This document shows positions 18,482 through 27,721 of a stretch of DNA of 52,306 nt, piece after piece. A program made the position numbers and the translations under genes. The DNA lies in the NCBI GenBank assembly GCA_031292275.1, contig JARLHL010000014.1, positions 1 to 52,306 on the forward strand, in the 5' to 3' direction. Below the pieces are notes generated by a model that worked only from the letters and a program-made list of their open reading frames with translations, was not told the origin of the DNA and did not search any database. Position 1 is the stretch's first letter. The number at the start of each line of letters is the position of its first letter. The stretch is from Desulfocapsaceae bacterium. GTDB lineage: Bacteria; Desulfobacterota; Desulfobulbia; Desulfobulbales; Desulfocapsaceae.

Positions 18482-18510
18482 TTGACCCCCGCAGGAAAAA
18501 GTCGTATAAC
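18482..18510 (+). promoter_or_regulatory. Promoter of pckG
   Basis: TTGACC at 18482-18487, a 17-base spacer, and TATAAC at 18505-18510. The leader to the ATG at 18598 is about 80 bases. Confidence 0.65.
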
Positions 18511-18597
18511 TATACAAATTTTTTCTCAATTTTTCCGTCTCAGAAAACATATAAGGGCTGCCCCGCATATTCACACAATTTTAAGGAGTTAATCAGG

Positions 18598-20553
18598 ATG
18601 TTAGAACTCAAGAAGAACGACGACATACTTACAGTTGTTGGCAGGATAGATTCACTTGCCGGCGCAATGGCGATCATCGAAAAGAACCTTGACTCTGCGA
18701 ATCTGCAAAAGTTATCCCGGATCAAAAACACTGACGCACTGATCAAAGTGGCCAATGCCATTGTCATGTGCCAACCTGATGCAGTGTTTATCGATTCCGG
18801 CAGCGCTGCAGACGTGCAGTGGATCCGGGAACACTCACTAACTAAAGGCGAAGAAAACAAACTGGCCAAGGAAGGGCACACCATCCATTTCGACCTGCCC
18901 CAGGATCAGGCCCGGCTTGTCAATCAGACGTACTACATCATCAATGAGGGCGAGCAGATGAGTTCTCTTGCCAAGTCGGTTCTACGCGCCGAGGCCCTTG
19001 AATATATCAAAAAATTCATGGTCGGGATCATGAAGGGGAAAACCATGATGGTCGGTTTTTTCAGCCGCGGGCCTGTCGGAGCCCCGGCAGCCATCCCGGC
19101 CATTGAGATCTCCTCATCGGCCTATGTCCTGCACTCTGCCGAGATTCTTTACCGGAATTGCTTTGAACACTTCGATGCGGAAGCCCAGAGGACCGGGCTG
19201 TTCTTCACCAATGTCCATTCCGAAGGTGAAAACGTAACCGAAAATGTCCCTAACGCCAGAATCTTCATGGACAGAAGCTGGATGACGACCTTTGCCACGT
19301 TCTGCACATATGCCGGCAACACCCTCCTTCTGAAAAAGGGAAACCACCGTTTCAGTGTAGATTTTTGCACCTACTATAAGGTTGAAGAGCAGCTCTCCGA
19401 GCATATGTTCATCACCGGCATGACCGGCCCAGGCGGCAGAAAGACCTTCTTTGCCGGTGCAGCGCCTTCAGGCTGCGGCAAGACTACGACAGCGATGGTC
19501 GGCTCAGACTTCATCGGTGATGATCTGGCCCAGCTCTGGATTGCCGAGGATGGCTCGCTTCGAGCAATCAACCCGGAAAAGGGGATCTTCGGCATCGTCG
19601 AGGATGTCAATCTTGAAGGCGATCCCTTCCTGATGAAATGTCTTCGCGGCCACGGCACAGAGGTTATCTGGTCTAATGTCCTCATTGACAAAGACGGGAC
19701 ACCCCACTGGGCCGGTCACAATGAAGAGGCCCCCAAAGAGGGTATCAACTTTCAAGGGGAATGGTTCGAAGGGAAAAGAGACGCCGATGATCATCTCATT
19801 CCGATGTCCCACAAGAATTCCCGCTGCACCCTGGTGGCCTCGGCAATCGACAATCACGCGACTGAGCTTTCCGAAGACCCGAAAGGCGTCCCGGTCAAGG
19901 TCATCACCTATTCCGGTCGGGATGGAGATACCATGCCTCCGGTCTGGGTTGCAAAGAGCGCCGATGAAGGCGTCGCCATCGGCGCCTCCATCGTTTCCAA
20001 GGCAACGGCAACCGAGGTGGGTGCCTCCGGCGTCCGGCGGCAACCGTGGGCCAATGCACCCTTCATCCCCGGAGCGCTGGCCGATTATATGGAGGCGCAG
20101 TTCACCTTTTTCAATTCAAAAAAATTCTCAGCGGCCGGCAAGCCCGTCATAGCCGGGCTGAACTATTTTCTTACTCACGAGAATCGGGGGAGCAGCGGTA
20201 AGGGCCTGCTGGGTGAGAAAAAAGACGTCAAGGTATGGCTCGGCTGGCTTGAGCTCTATGCCAATGGCAATGTCGGGGCAATTGAATCGCCTATCGGGAT
20301 GCTGCCCAGGTATAATGACCTGAAGCCTTTATTCGACTCCATAAATAAGGAATACCCGAAATCCCTTTATGACATGCAGTTTGCACTCTATATTGACAAT
20401 ATTGTCAAACGGATTGACCTGCAGACAGAGGCTTACGGCAAGGAAGGCAATATTCCAGGGCGCCTCTTCGATATCTATGCAAAACAGAAATCGGCCCTCC
20501 TAGCTCTCAAAGAAAAATTCGGAGCAGTGGTTGCCATCGACAGTCTGAGCTAG
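18598..20553 (+). CDS. pckG: Phosphoenolpyruvate carboxykinase (GTP type, divergent)
   Basis: Interconverts oxaloacetate and PEP with GTP/GDP, linking the TCA cycle to gluconeogenesis. The 651-aa product has a nucleotide P-loop GAAPSGCGKTTTAM, where classic GTP enzymes have a PSACGKT motif, after EHMFITGMTGPGGRKTFF. ENRGSSGKGLLGEKKDVKVW and the WLGWLELYANG region match the C-terminal half. It is somewhat longer than usual for the family (about 600-620), so it belongs to a divergent clade. The start is set at 18598 because AAGGAGTTAATCAGG precedes it; the open frame extends upstream, but that part looks non-coding. It stands alone, with its own promoter and terminator. Confidence 0.88.
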   Translation: MLELKKNDDILTVVGRIDSLAGAMAIIEKNLDSANLQKLSRIKNTDALIKVANAIVMCQPDAVFIDSGSAADVQWIREHSLTKGEENKLAKEGHTIHFDLPQDQARLVNQTYYIINEGEQMSSLAKSVLRAEALEYIKKFMVGIMKGKTMMVGFFSRGPVGAPAAIPAIEISSSAYVLHSAEILYRNCFEHFDAEAQRTGLFFTNVHSEGENVTENVPNARIFMDRSWMTTFATFCTYAGNTLLLKKGNHRFSVDFCTYYKVEEQLSEHMFITGMTGPGGRKTFFAGAAPSGCGKTTTAMVGSDFIGDDLAQLWIAEDGSLRAINPEKGIFGIVEDVNLEGDPFLMKCLRGHGTEVIWSNVLIDKDGTPHWAGHNEEAPKEGINFQGEWFEGKRDADDHLIPMSHKNSRCTLVASAIDNHATELSEDPKGVPVKVITYSGRDGDTMPPVWVAKSADEGVAIGASIVSKATATEVGASGVRRQPWANAPFIPGALADYMEAQFTFFNSKKFSAAGKPVIAGLNYFLTHENRGSSGKGLLGEKKDVKVWLGWLELYANGNVGAIESPIGMLPRYNDLKPLFDSINKEYPKSLYDMQFALYIDNIVKRIDLQTEAYGKEGNIPGRLFDIYAKQKSALLALKEKFGAVVAIDSLS

Positions 20554-20583
20554 GCATCCCCTCATTCTTCCGGGCCGCTCCAT

Positions 20584-20624
20584 AACGGGCGGCCCGGTGA
20601 TTTTGCGGCCTTGGGCCGCCCGTT
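20584..20624 (+). terminator. Hairpin terminator after pckG
   Basis: A perfect 12-bp GC-rich stem (AACGGGCGGCCC, 20584-20595, with GGGCCGCCCGTT, 20613-20624) and a T-rich tail. The rest of the 336-base gap to the rhomboid gene shows nothing I can name. Confidence 0.75.
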
Positions 20625-20889
20625 ATTTCAATTTTCGCTCTCCTGCACCTTTCCGCAGCCCTAATTATCTCCGTTTCCCGCAAGAAGGCACTCCCCTCGC
20701 AGATTATCGCACGCTTCCCCTCACGAGAGCAATCGGTACAACAAACTCAAGCGGCCCCCTCCTCCTGTATCAACATTTCTTTGTCGAGAGGATTCTCAGC
20801 TTGCGGAAAGGGTGCGAGGTTTGCCATACTGCACCCGGATGCATAGTATATGAAGACCACGTGGTATGCCCTCACATCGACAGGTTACA

Positions 20890-21792
20890 ATGCCCAGTAT
20901 TCTCAAAACAGATGCCCTTGAAGCTATCCTGCAGACCAGGGACCCGGAGCTCTCCTGGACATGGTCGTATGTCCTCACCGCAACCCGGATACCCCATGAT
21001 ATTCTGCTGCAGGATCATTTTTTCACCCTTCTTGTGCCCGTGCACTTCAAAACCCGCGCGCTTGGAGAAATAGAAGGATATCTCGCCGAATCCATTAACG
21101 GATTGAGCCACGACTCCGGAAGAGCCGGCGGCAGCGAAAGAACCATCCAACCGCCCACCTTACTCCTTATCGGCACCCTTATCCTGTTCTACTCCATCAC
21201 CGGACCGTGGAACACGGATCTTTACTGGTTTCAGAACGGGGCAATCGATTCAACTGCCATACTCTCGCAGCATCAATGGTACCGGCTGATAACCGCCCTG
21301 ACACTGCATGCGGATATTGTCCATCTGCTGAGCAACTGCATCCTGGGCGGATTTCTCCTGCACTTTCTCCTGCTCCTCACAGGCACCGGTCTTGGTATCT
21401 TCGCCGTGCTCATCGCCGGAGCCGCCGGCAATTACATCAATGTCCTCACCCATGGCCCCGGCCACATTTCCGTGGGTTTTTCAACGGCTGTTTTTTCGAT
21501 GATCGGCATCTTGTCCATGCTCAGCTATTCCCACCAGAATCGAGTGATCGGTCTCCGAATTCTGATACCCCTGATGGGAAGCGCGGCCCTTCTGGCCATG
21601 CTGGGCAGCGCGGGAGAGCGAACGGATTTGGGTTCCCATTTATTCGGCCTGCTGTCCGGACTCCTCATGGGAAAGATACTCTGCCTGTCGTATATCCAGA
21701 AGATACGGCATGCCATCATGCTGCAGATACTTCTCTTCTTCGCCGCCCTGTCTCTTCTGGGGGTATCGTGGATGTACGCCTTACGCAATTAA
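20890..21792 (+). CDS. Rhomboid-family intramembrane serine protease
   Basis: Rhomboids cleave other membrane proteins inside the bilayer. This 300-aa protein has an N-terminal soluble region of about 90 residues, then about seven hydrophobic segments. The catalytic pieces are visible: TLHADIVHLLSNC (rhomboid HxxxN-like helix), the serine in VGFSTAVFSMIG, and the histidine in GSHLFGLLSG. The ATG at 20890 (AGG five bases upstream) is preferred over an in-frame ATG at 20866. The 5' region has no clear promoter. Substrates cannot be inferred. Confidence 0.85.
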   Translation: MPSILKTDALEAILQTRDPELSWTWSYVLTATRIPHDILLQDHFFTLLVPVHFKTRALGEIEGYLAESINGLSHDSGRAGGSERTIQPPTLLLIGTLILFYSITGPWNTDLYWFQNGAIDSTAILSQHQWYRLITALTLHADIVHLLSNCILGGFLLHFLLLLTGTGLGIFAVLIAGAAGNYINVLTHGPGHISVGFSTAVFSMIGILSMLSYSHQNRVIGLRILIPLMGSAALLAMLGSAGERTDLGSHLFGLLSGLLMGKILCLSYIQKIRHAIMLQILLFFAALSLLGVSWMYALRN

Positions 21793-21886
21793 GGAGTCAC
21801 GTCGGTACGCGGTGTCATCTCGTTCGGCATAGCTGCCGCCGCAAGGGGCCTTTTATCGTCCGACTGTCCAGTTATCCCTGATTTTC

Positions 21887-21915
21887 TTGAAAATCATATT
21901 TGCAATATGTATGAT
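21887..21915 (+). promoter_or_regulatory. Promoter upstream of hflKC
   Basis: TTGAAA (21887-21892), 17-base spacer, TATGAT (21910-21915), about 125 bases before the hflK ATG. Confidence 0.55.
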
Positions 21916-22040
21916 CCGTACTTACTTTTATGGAACACCCTCTGTAAATCAGACATGGTGCTTATCGCATTTTCAGCACGCCACCCGAGCACCAGCCATA
22001 TTATCCAGACTGCGGCCATCAAAAGCCAGGAGAACGACCA

Positions 22041-23156
22041 ATGCCAAACCAGAATCAGGAGCCTCCCTGGGGGAGGAGAAGAAAACCCCAGACCCCGGAA
22101 GAATTCATCGCCCAACTGATCCAAAAGGTACAGAATTTTTTTTCAGAGCAGAAAGCTGCCGGTTCTTCGGACAATGAAGACCGCAGGGCGTCATCCTCCG
22201 GCGGCCCGCTAGCCAGTCTGGGCAGGATTCTGTTTATTATTTTCGCCATTATTATTGTGCTGGGAATGTATTCTTCAGTCCACAAGATAGCTCCCAATGA
22301 GGTCGGCGTTGTCCTACAGCTGGGCAAATTTTCGCGGACGGTCAATCCCGGTCTGCGTATCACCATCCCCTATGCCGAACAACTGTACAAGGTTGAGGTT
22401 GAAGACGTAAAAAAAGAAGAGTTCGGTTTTCGCAGCAAGTCGCCAGGACAGGTTTCATCCTTTGACCGTCAGGGGTTCGAGAAAGAATCACTGATGCTGA
22501 CTGCAGACAAAAACGTTATAAACGTCGCCTGGATAGTCCAATACAAGATCAAGGACCCCAAAAATTACCTCTTTATGGTCAAAAACGTCCGGCAGGCCAT
22601 TCGTGATATCTCCGAGAGCGTCACCAGGCGGATTGTCGGGAATATGGATTTCGACTATGTCCTCAGCAACCGGGATCTTCTGGCTGCATCAGTGAAGGGA
22701 GAGATGCAGACCCAGATTGACAGCCTGCATGCGGGAGTGGCCATCGGGACCGTCCAGTTCCAGGACATCAATCCTCCTGATCCGGTCAAGCCGGCCTTCA
22801 ATGAGGTCAACGAGGCGGATCAGGATATGAAGCGGCTAGTCAATGAGGCCGAGGAGACCTACAACAAGGAAATCCCGAAGGCCAGGGGCGATGCCAAGAA
22901 AATTGTTGAAGAGGCCCAGGGATATGCCGCTGCCCGGATCAATACGTCGCAGGGTGAAACAGAACGCTTTCTTGCCATCTTAAAAGAGTATAAAAACGCC
23001 CCGGATGTCACACGGAAGCGTATGTATCTAGAGACCATGCAGAGCGTCATGCCAACAGTCCAGTCTGTCTATGTGATGGATAAGAATCAGCAAAATCCTC
23101 TGCCCCTTCTCAATATCACGGGTGCAAAAGACAGCATATCGGCGGAATTAAAATAG
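22041..23156 (+). CDS. hflK: HflK, membrane regulator of the FtsH protease
   Basis: HflK and HflC form an SPFH/band-7 complex around the membrane protease FtsH and modulate its activity. The 371-aa protein begins MPNQNQEPPWGRRRKPQTPE, the proline/arginine-rich N-terminus of HflK. One transmembrane helix near residues 62-80 and the band-7 domain follow (VGVVLQLGKFSRTVNPGLRI). The HflK motif AFNEVNEADQDMKRLVNEAE and a coiled-coil tail complete it. AGGAG precedes the ATG. hflC follows after 27 bases. Confidence 0.95.
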   Translation: MPNQNQEPPWGRRRKPQTPEEFIAQLIQKVQNFFSEQKAAGSSDNEDRRASSSGGPLASLGRILFIIFAIIIVLGMYSSVHKIAPNEVGVVLQLGKFSRTVNPGLRITIPYAEQLYKVEVEDVKKEEFGFRSKSPGQVSSFDRQGFEKESLMLTADKNVINVAWIVQYKIKDPKNYLFMVKNVRQAIRDISESVTRRIVGNMDFDYVLSNRDLLAASVKGEMQTQIDSLHAGVAIGTVQFQDINPPDPVKPAFNEVNEADQDMKRLVNEAEETYNKEIPKARGDAKKIVEEAQGYAAARINTSQGETERFLAILKEYKNAPDVTRKRMYLETMQSVMPTVQSVYVMDKNQQNPLPLLNITGAKDSISAELK

Positions 23157-23183
23157 TCCGGTCATTTACCTGAGGAAAAGAAC

Positions 23184-24116
23184 ATGAAACAAGTGGTGCA
23201 TTTTTTTCTGGCCGGTCTTATTTTACTGGCCATTACGATTATCTATGACGGGTTTTTCATTCTGGAAGAGGGAACTCAGGCCGTTATCACGCAATTTGGC
23301 GCTCCAGTCGGCAAATCGATCACCGAGGCAGGCCCTCATCTCAAAGTTCCTTTTATACAGAAGGTTAATCTTTTCGATAAACGCATCGAGATATGGGATG
23401 GCGACCCCAACCAGATCCCCACCAATGACAAGACCTATGTTTTTGTCAACGTGACCGCCCGGTGGCGCATCACCGACCCGCTGAAATTCATGCAGGCGGT
23501 AAAAACCGTGAGCCGCGGTCAGTCCATGCTCGATGATATCATTGATGGTACCGTTCGAGACATGGTCAACAAGAACGACCTGACCGAAATAATCCGCAGT
23601 TCCGACTGGTCGGAAAATACCATGTCCACCGCCGACAATATCGGCACCAAACCGGAGATGGGACGCGACAAGATTACCGAGAAGATTCTGGAAACAGCAG
23701 CCAAACAGACCCCGCAGTACGGCATTGAACTCATCGATGTCATGTTTAAAAGGGTGAATTATATCGATACAGTACAGCAAAAGGTCTATGATCGCATGAT
23801 CTCTGAGCGGAAGCGAATCGCTGCGGAAAAGCGATCCTTCGGCGAAGGACAGAAGGCGGAAATTCTTGGCAAGGTGGATAAAGAGCTGAAGGAAATTCTA
23901 TCGGGCGCCAATAAGGAATCCCTGATCATCAAAGGAAAGGCCGACGCCGAAGCCTCAAAAATCTACGCCCAGGCCTACTCTCAGGATCCCGACTTCTTTT
24001 CCTTCGAAAAGACCCTGGAAGGCTACAAAAACATCATCGGCAGGAATACGTCAATGGTCCTGTCCTCGGATTCCGATATGTATCAGTATTTAAAATCCGC
24101 ATCGGCGAAAAAATAG
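23184..24116 (+). CDS. hflC: HflC, membrane regulator of the FtsH protease
   Basis: Partner of HflK. The 310-aa protein has an N-terminal membrane helix (HFFLAGLILLAITIIYDGFF) and the band-7 start EGTQAVITQFGAPVG. Typical HflC segments follow (VFVNVTARWRITDP, ERKRIAAEKRSFGEG and the EASKIYAQAYSQDPDFFSF tail). AGGA precedes ATG. Second gene of the hflKC operon; a long inverted repeat follows the stop. Confidence 0.95.
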   Translation: MKQVVHFFLAGLILLAITIIYDGFFILEEGTQAVITQFGAPVGKSITEAGPHLKVPFIQKVNLFDKRIEIWDGDPNQIPTNDKTYVFVNVTARWRITDPLKFMQAVKTVSRGQSMLDDIIDGTVRDMVNKNDLTEIIRSSDWSENTMSTADNIGTKPEMGRDKITEKILETAAKQTPQYGIELIDVMFKRVNYIDTVQQKVYDRMISERKRIAAEKRSFGEGQKAEILGKVDKELKEILSGANKESLIIKGKADAEASKIYAQAYSQDPDFFSFEKTLEGYKNIIGRNTSMVLSSDSDMYQYLKSASAKK

Positions 24117-24130
24117 TCTGCTTGCGCTGT

Positions 24131-24213
24131 GCTGCAGAAGACATGCAGGCGGTGGTGACGGCCAGGATTGGGTATTGTCTTGCCTAGAAACCGCCTGCAT
24201 CTCTTGAAGCAGC
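24131..24213. repeat. Imperfect inverted repeat after hflC
   Basis: Arms of about 23-24 bases (24131-24153 and 24190-24213) share a perfect 11-base core ATGCAGGCGGT/ACCGCCTGCAT and matching outer GCTGC/GCAGC ends around a 36-base loop. It may act as the hflKC terminator or be a small mobile remnant. The sequence up to 24385 has no gene I can support. Confidence 0.6.
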
Positions 24214-24385
24214 GATTTGAGGAATTGCCGAGTAGGATATGCTCGTCTTGCCAGGCCCAGAGCAGGATATCATACGGAGGTTGATCCAGGCAAGTGCTCT
24301 AGTCGAAGGCAGGATCAAGCCTGCGGGAAGCTTCTCGCAAATACCGCGCCAGGCATGGCCTGCGCCCCTCTTCTTTCTCAGGGCT

Positions 24386-25060
24386 TCACCTCCTCTTCGG
24401 CAGCGCGGGATAGAGCGGCCCCTGGCCCTCCTCGAAGCAAATTCGTCCTTTCTGCTGCAACTGAGTCTCAAAGCGTTCCAAATCCTCGTCACTTGTCATT
24501 TCCTCTTTCTGGATCAGATCAAAACGGCAGTTACACTTGCTTAACTGTCCGAAGCACCAGGGGCAGACCTCCACCGGACAGCCCAGATGATGATACTCCC
24601 CGACGGCAACAGCACAAACCGAGCAAAGCGCCTTGTTTACCCGCCATTTTTTACTGAAATCATCGAACTCAGCCATCTTCGGATGTAGCTGCAGGAAGGC
24701 CTCTTTGCCGGCATAGCCGAAATACTCCAGAATTTCCGGGTCGCCGCCGGTCTCTTCATACTCTCCCAGACAGTCCGCCTCATCTTCTGTAGCAAAATAG
24801 ATGTATTCATGCTGGCCGGTGCTGAGCCCCAGCAGAAAAACTCCCTGGCGCATATCAATATGGACAATCCTGAGCACCGGTTCTTCCCGGGCCTCCGGCA
24901 GGGAGGAATAATATTCTTTCAAGACCTGCAGACCCACAGCATTGGCCCGGTACGTTCCAAGAAGGGCCTGAGCCTCTGCCCTTTCTTTTTCAGGCACTGC
25001 ATAACGGATAAGCATCTCGATTTCATCGACGCTGGTCTGTAATTGTTTTTTTTCCCTCAT
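24386..25060 (-). CDS. Unknown protein with a double zinc-binding CCHC/CCCC domain
   Basis: A 224-aa soluble protein of unknown function. The middle part is mixed alpha/beta and acidic. Near the C-terminus are eight probable metal ligands at residues C146, C149, H157, C161, C166, C169, C176 and C178 (core HHLGCPVEVCPWC). The element gene at 44945-45469 has the same ligands with identical spacing. The start is set at the ATG overlapping the thiE stop (ATGA), so the two genes are coupled; an upstream start would add 18 residues inside thiE. This does not by itself show a role in thiamine synthesis. Confidence 0.75.
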   Translation of the reverse strand: MREKKQLQTSVDEIEMLIRYAVPEKERAEAQALLGTYRANAVGLQVLKEYYSSLPEAREEPVLRIVHIDMRQGVFLLGLSTGQHEYIYFATEDEADCLGEYEETGGDPEILEYFGYAGKEAFLQLHPKMAEFDDFSKKWRVNKALCSVCAVAVGEYHHLGCPVEVCPWCFGQLSKCNCRFDLIQKEEMTSDEDLERFETQLQQKGRICFEEGQGPLYPALPKRR

Positions 25061-25779
25061 TCTTTCTTCTCCGGCCGATGCGCCTGGAGGGCTGCCGAAA
25101 CGGCCCTTGCCCACCTTGCGGTTTCGGCCTGTATATCCTGGGCCTTGCTGATACCAGTAACAACAGCTATACGTTGGGCTCCACGGGCTATGAGTTCATC
25201 GATATGACGGAATTTGATCCCTCCCATAACAGTAAAGGGCAAGGGGCACAGCCTGCGAAAGGAAGCAATCGCCTCCGGCCCCAGAAATGAAAGCAGGCCG
25301 TCTTTTGTCTCAGTAGGATAGAGAGGCCCAATATTAAAATAGGACACCAGCTGCGGGTCCTTTGTCAGGGTCTGCGCAAGGACAGCGACATCCTGGACGC
25401 TATTGCAGGAGAGCCCGACCAGCATGTTCGGGGCAAGTCTTCTGATCTCAGCGGGCGGCAGATCCTTTTGCCCGACATGAATGCCGTCTGCATTGGCAAG
25501 CAAAGCAATATCCAGCCGGTCGTTGATAATAAACAGGGCTCCGGCCTCCCGCGTTTTTTTGCGAAAATAGCGGGCTTTATCCAGAAGAAGGGCATCCCGA
25601 CTCAGCTTGTCTCGCAGTTGCACGATCCGTGCGCCTCCGGCCAGGACCCCGTCGAGCCACTCCCTGTCGGTTCTGCCCGCAGCCAATTTTTCACAGCTTA
25701 CCGGGTAAACTGTCACGTCCTCTCTGAATTGCCGCAACAGCCTTGAATACCGCTCTCCATCAACCACATCCTTCATCAT
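25057..25779 (-). CDS. thiE: Thiamine phosphate synthase
   Basis: Joins the pyrimidine and thiazole moieties to thiamine phosphate. The 240-aa protein carries ThiE signatures: IVQLRDK, FIINDRLDIALLANADGIHV, VGQKDLPPAEIRRL, GLSCNSVQD and TVMGGIKF. An N-terminal extension of about 20 residues precedes the usual start of homology. No other thiamine gene and no TPP riboswitch motif is visible nearby. It overlaps the downstream zinc-protein gene by 4 bases. Confidence 0.92.
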   Translation of the reverse strand: MMKDVVDGERYSRLLRQFREDVTVYPVSCEKLAAGRTDREWLDGVLAGGARIVQLRDKLSRDALLLDKARYFRKKTREAGALFIINDRLDIALLANADGIHVGQKDLPPAEIRRLAPNMLVGLSCNSVQDVAVLAQTLTKDPQLVSYFNIGPLYPTETKDGLLSFLGPEAIASFRRLCPLPFTVMGGIKFRHIDELIARGAQRIAVVTGISKAQDIQAETARWARAVSAALQAHRPEKKE

Positions 25780-25961
25780 CCTTCCAATCCCGTCTTAAAA
25801 TCCTCGATAAATGCTTTTTCCCCGGACACGATCTCTGAGACAATACGTTCCGATAAACCACATCTTAAACATTCCGCAGAAAAGAGAAATTGATCATGCA
25901 ATCCATCTATGTTAGTTAAAGTCCCTGGAAGAGGCGAGACCTTCCTCCCGCCTTCTGCCAT
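25776..25961 (-). CDS. Possible small protein overlapping the thiE start
   Basis: A 61-codon frame whose TGA overlaps the thiE ATG (ATGA arrangement), which hints at coupling. It contains AECLRCG but no known domain, and there is no good ribosome site at its ATG. It may be a true upstream leader protein or a chance frame. Confidence 0.3.
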   Translation of the reverse strand: MAEGGRKVSPLPGTLTNIDGLHDQFLFSAECLRCGLSERIVSEIVSGEKAFIEDFKTGLEG

Positions 25962-26124
25962 TCGTTATGATAATCGGTTACCCTCTCTGCAGAGCCACCA
26001 TCGAACGCGGCCTATTGTACTGTAAACAACGGCCCTCTGCATTAACTGCTTTACGCCAGGTAATCCTCTGATAATCGATACACGGCCTGACTTCAGGCCT
26101 GGCATTACACGAAATGAGGAAAAA

Positions 26125-27423
26125 ATGTCAGACAAATTCGCACAGCTTATTCTTGAAGGCAAGACCTATACCTTCCCTGTTCACGAAGGATCGTATGGCG
26201 AAAAAGCCATTGATATCACAACACTCCTGAAGCAAACAGGGCATATCACCCTCGATCGGGGCTATATGAACACCGGCTCCTGCGCCAGCTCCATCACCTA
26301 CCTGGACGGCAAGGCCGGAGTCCTTGACTATAGGGGTTACGCCATCGAAGAACTTGCCGAAAACTGTTCGTTCGTAGAGGTGGCCTACCTCCTCCTCCAC
26401 GGCAAGCTGCCAAACGAACAGGAACTCGCAGATTATCGGGAACTGATGTCACAATATGCGCTCATACACGAGGATATGATTCATTTTTTTGATCACTTCC
26501 CCTCCCATGCCTCCCCCATGTCCATTCTTTCAACCATGGTCAACTCCCTCCATAATTTTTACCCGGAACTCACGATCCATCCGGATCCCAACGAGAGTTT
26601 CGACAGCATTACCGCCAGACTCCTGGCCAAGGTGAGGACTATCGCCGCGTTTTCCTATAAAAAGTCCAAGGGGCATCCGTTGATCTATCCCCGCTACGAC
26701 CTGAACTACTGCGAGAATTTTTTCAATATGATGTTCGATAAGCCGACCAAGCCCTACAAAATTCTGCCGGAGGTAGTTTCAGCCCTCAATAAGCTCCTGA
26801 TTCTCCACGCAGACCATGAACAAAACTGCTCCACCTCCACAGTCCGGCTGGTCGGCAGCGCCGGCGTCAACCTCTATGCGTCGATAGCCGCCGGGATCAA
26901 CGCCCTCTGGGGACCGCTGCATGGCGGGGCGGCCCAGGAAGTAGTCGAAATGCTGGAAGGTATATATGCAGACGACAAAGATTTTGAAAAGTATATCCGC
27001 AAGGCCAAAGACCATCAAGACCAGTTCAGACTCTCAGGTTTTGGACACCGGGTCTACAAGACCTTTGACCCGCGGGCCCAGATCATCAAAAGGTCCTGCG
27101 ACGAGACTTTGGCGGCCCTGCACGTCAACGACCCCCTCCTTGATATCGCCAGAGAACTGGAGGACAGGGTCAGAAGCGACGACTATTTCGTCAGCCGCAA
27201 TCTCTATCCCAATGTGGATTTCTACAGCGGCATCATCTATAGAGCCATGGGTATTCCGACCAATATGTTTACGGTGATGTTTGCCCTAGGCCGCCTTCCC
27301 GGCTGGCTGGCCCAGTGGCGGGAAATGATCAGAGACCCCGCGGGCAGACGGATAGGCCGGCCACGGCAGCTCTATACCGGCCCAACCAGACGACCGTTTG
27401 TTCCGCTCAGTGAAAGGAAGTAG
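26125..27423 (+). CDS. gltA: Citrate synthase
   Basis: Condenses acetyl-CoA and oxaloacetate to citrate. The 432-aa length fits the hexameric bacterial type. Catalytic motifs are present: histidines in LILHADHEQN and WGPLHGGAAQ, the GFGHRVYKTFDPRA loop, and the aspartate in NVDFYSGI. The N-terminus has the usual small beta domain (QLILEGKTYTFPVHEGSYGE). TGAGGAAAAA precedes the ATG. A regulator gene follows in the same direction about 300 bases on, with a weak GGGAGCAA/TTGCTCCC hairpin between them. Confidence 0.96.
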   Translation: MSDKFAQLILEGKTYTFPVHEGSYGEKAIDITTLLKQTGHITLDRGYMNTGSCASSITYLDGKAGVLDYRGYAIEELAENCSFVEVAYLLLHGKLPNEQELADYRELMSQYALIHEDMIHFFDHFPSHASPMSILSTMVNSLHNFYPELTIHPDPNESFDSITARLLAKVRTIAAFSYKKSKGHPLIYPRYDLNYCENFFNMMFDKPTKPYKILPEVVSALNKLLILHADHEQNCSTSTVRLVGSAGVNLYASIAAGINALWGPLHGGAAQEVVEMLEGIYADDKDFEKYIRKAKDHQDQFRLSGFGHRVYKTFDPRAQIIKRSCDETLAALHVNDPLLDIARELEDRVRSDDYFVSRNLYPNVDFYSGIIYRAMGIPTNMFTVMFALGRLPGWLAQWREMIRDPAGRRIGRPRQLYTGPTRRPFVPLSERK

Positions 27424-27658
27424 CCCTCCTGATTTTAATAGGGGAGCAAGGATCCGCCGCCTGTCATTTGCTCCCTCTGCTTTTCCCCACCCTTTCCTTC
27501 TGCCTGCCTGACCGGGAAATTTCCGCCTCAAGGGGTATCCCCTCTCGATTTCCGGTTCTTGACAGCGTCTGCCGGGACAAGACCTTCTCTTATCCACCTC
27601 CTCCTTCTGTCTCAGCCTTTGCAAAACCGGCTTGACAGAGCGGATCTGCCGCGGTAAA

Positions 27659-27699
27659 TTGGTCAACCTTTAAAACTAAAAAGTAAAATTGGTTCACCA
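27659..27699. promoter_or_regulatory. Two operator-like sites before the GntR-family gene
   Basis: TTGGTCAACC (27659-27668) and TTGGTTCACCA (27689-27699), 30 bases apart. The second contains the palindrome TGGT-TC-ACCA, resembling the TGGT/ACCA half-sites of FadR-subfamily GntR regulators. Autoregulation by the downstream gene is inferred. Confidence 0.5.
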
Positions 27700-27721
27700 T
27701 AAGCTTAATCGCACAGCAAGG

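Noticed and set aside
25780-26124. TPP riboswitch before thiE
   Set aside because: No CTGAGA-type core or matching stems could be found on the minus strand upstream of thiE.
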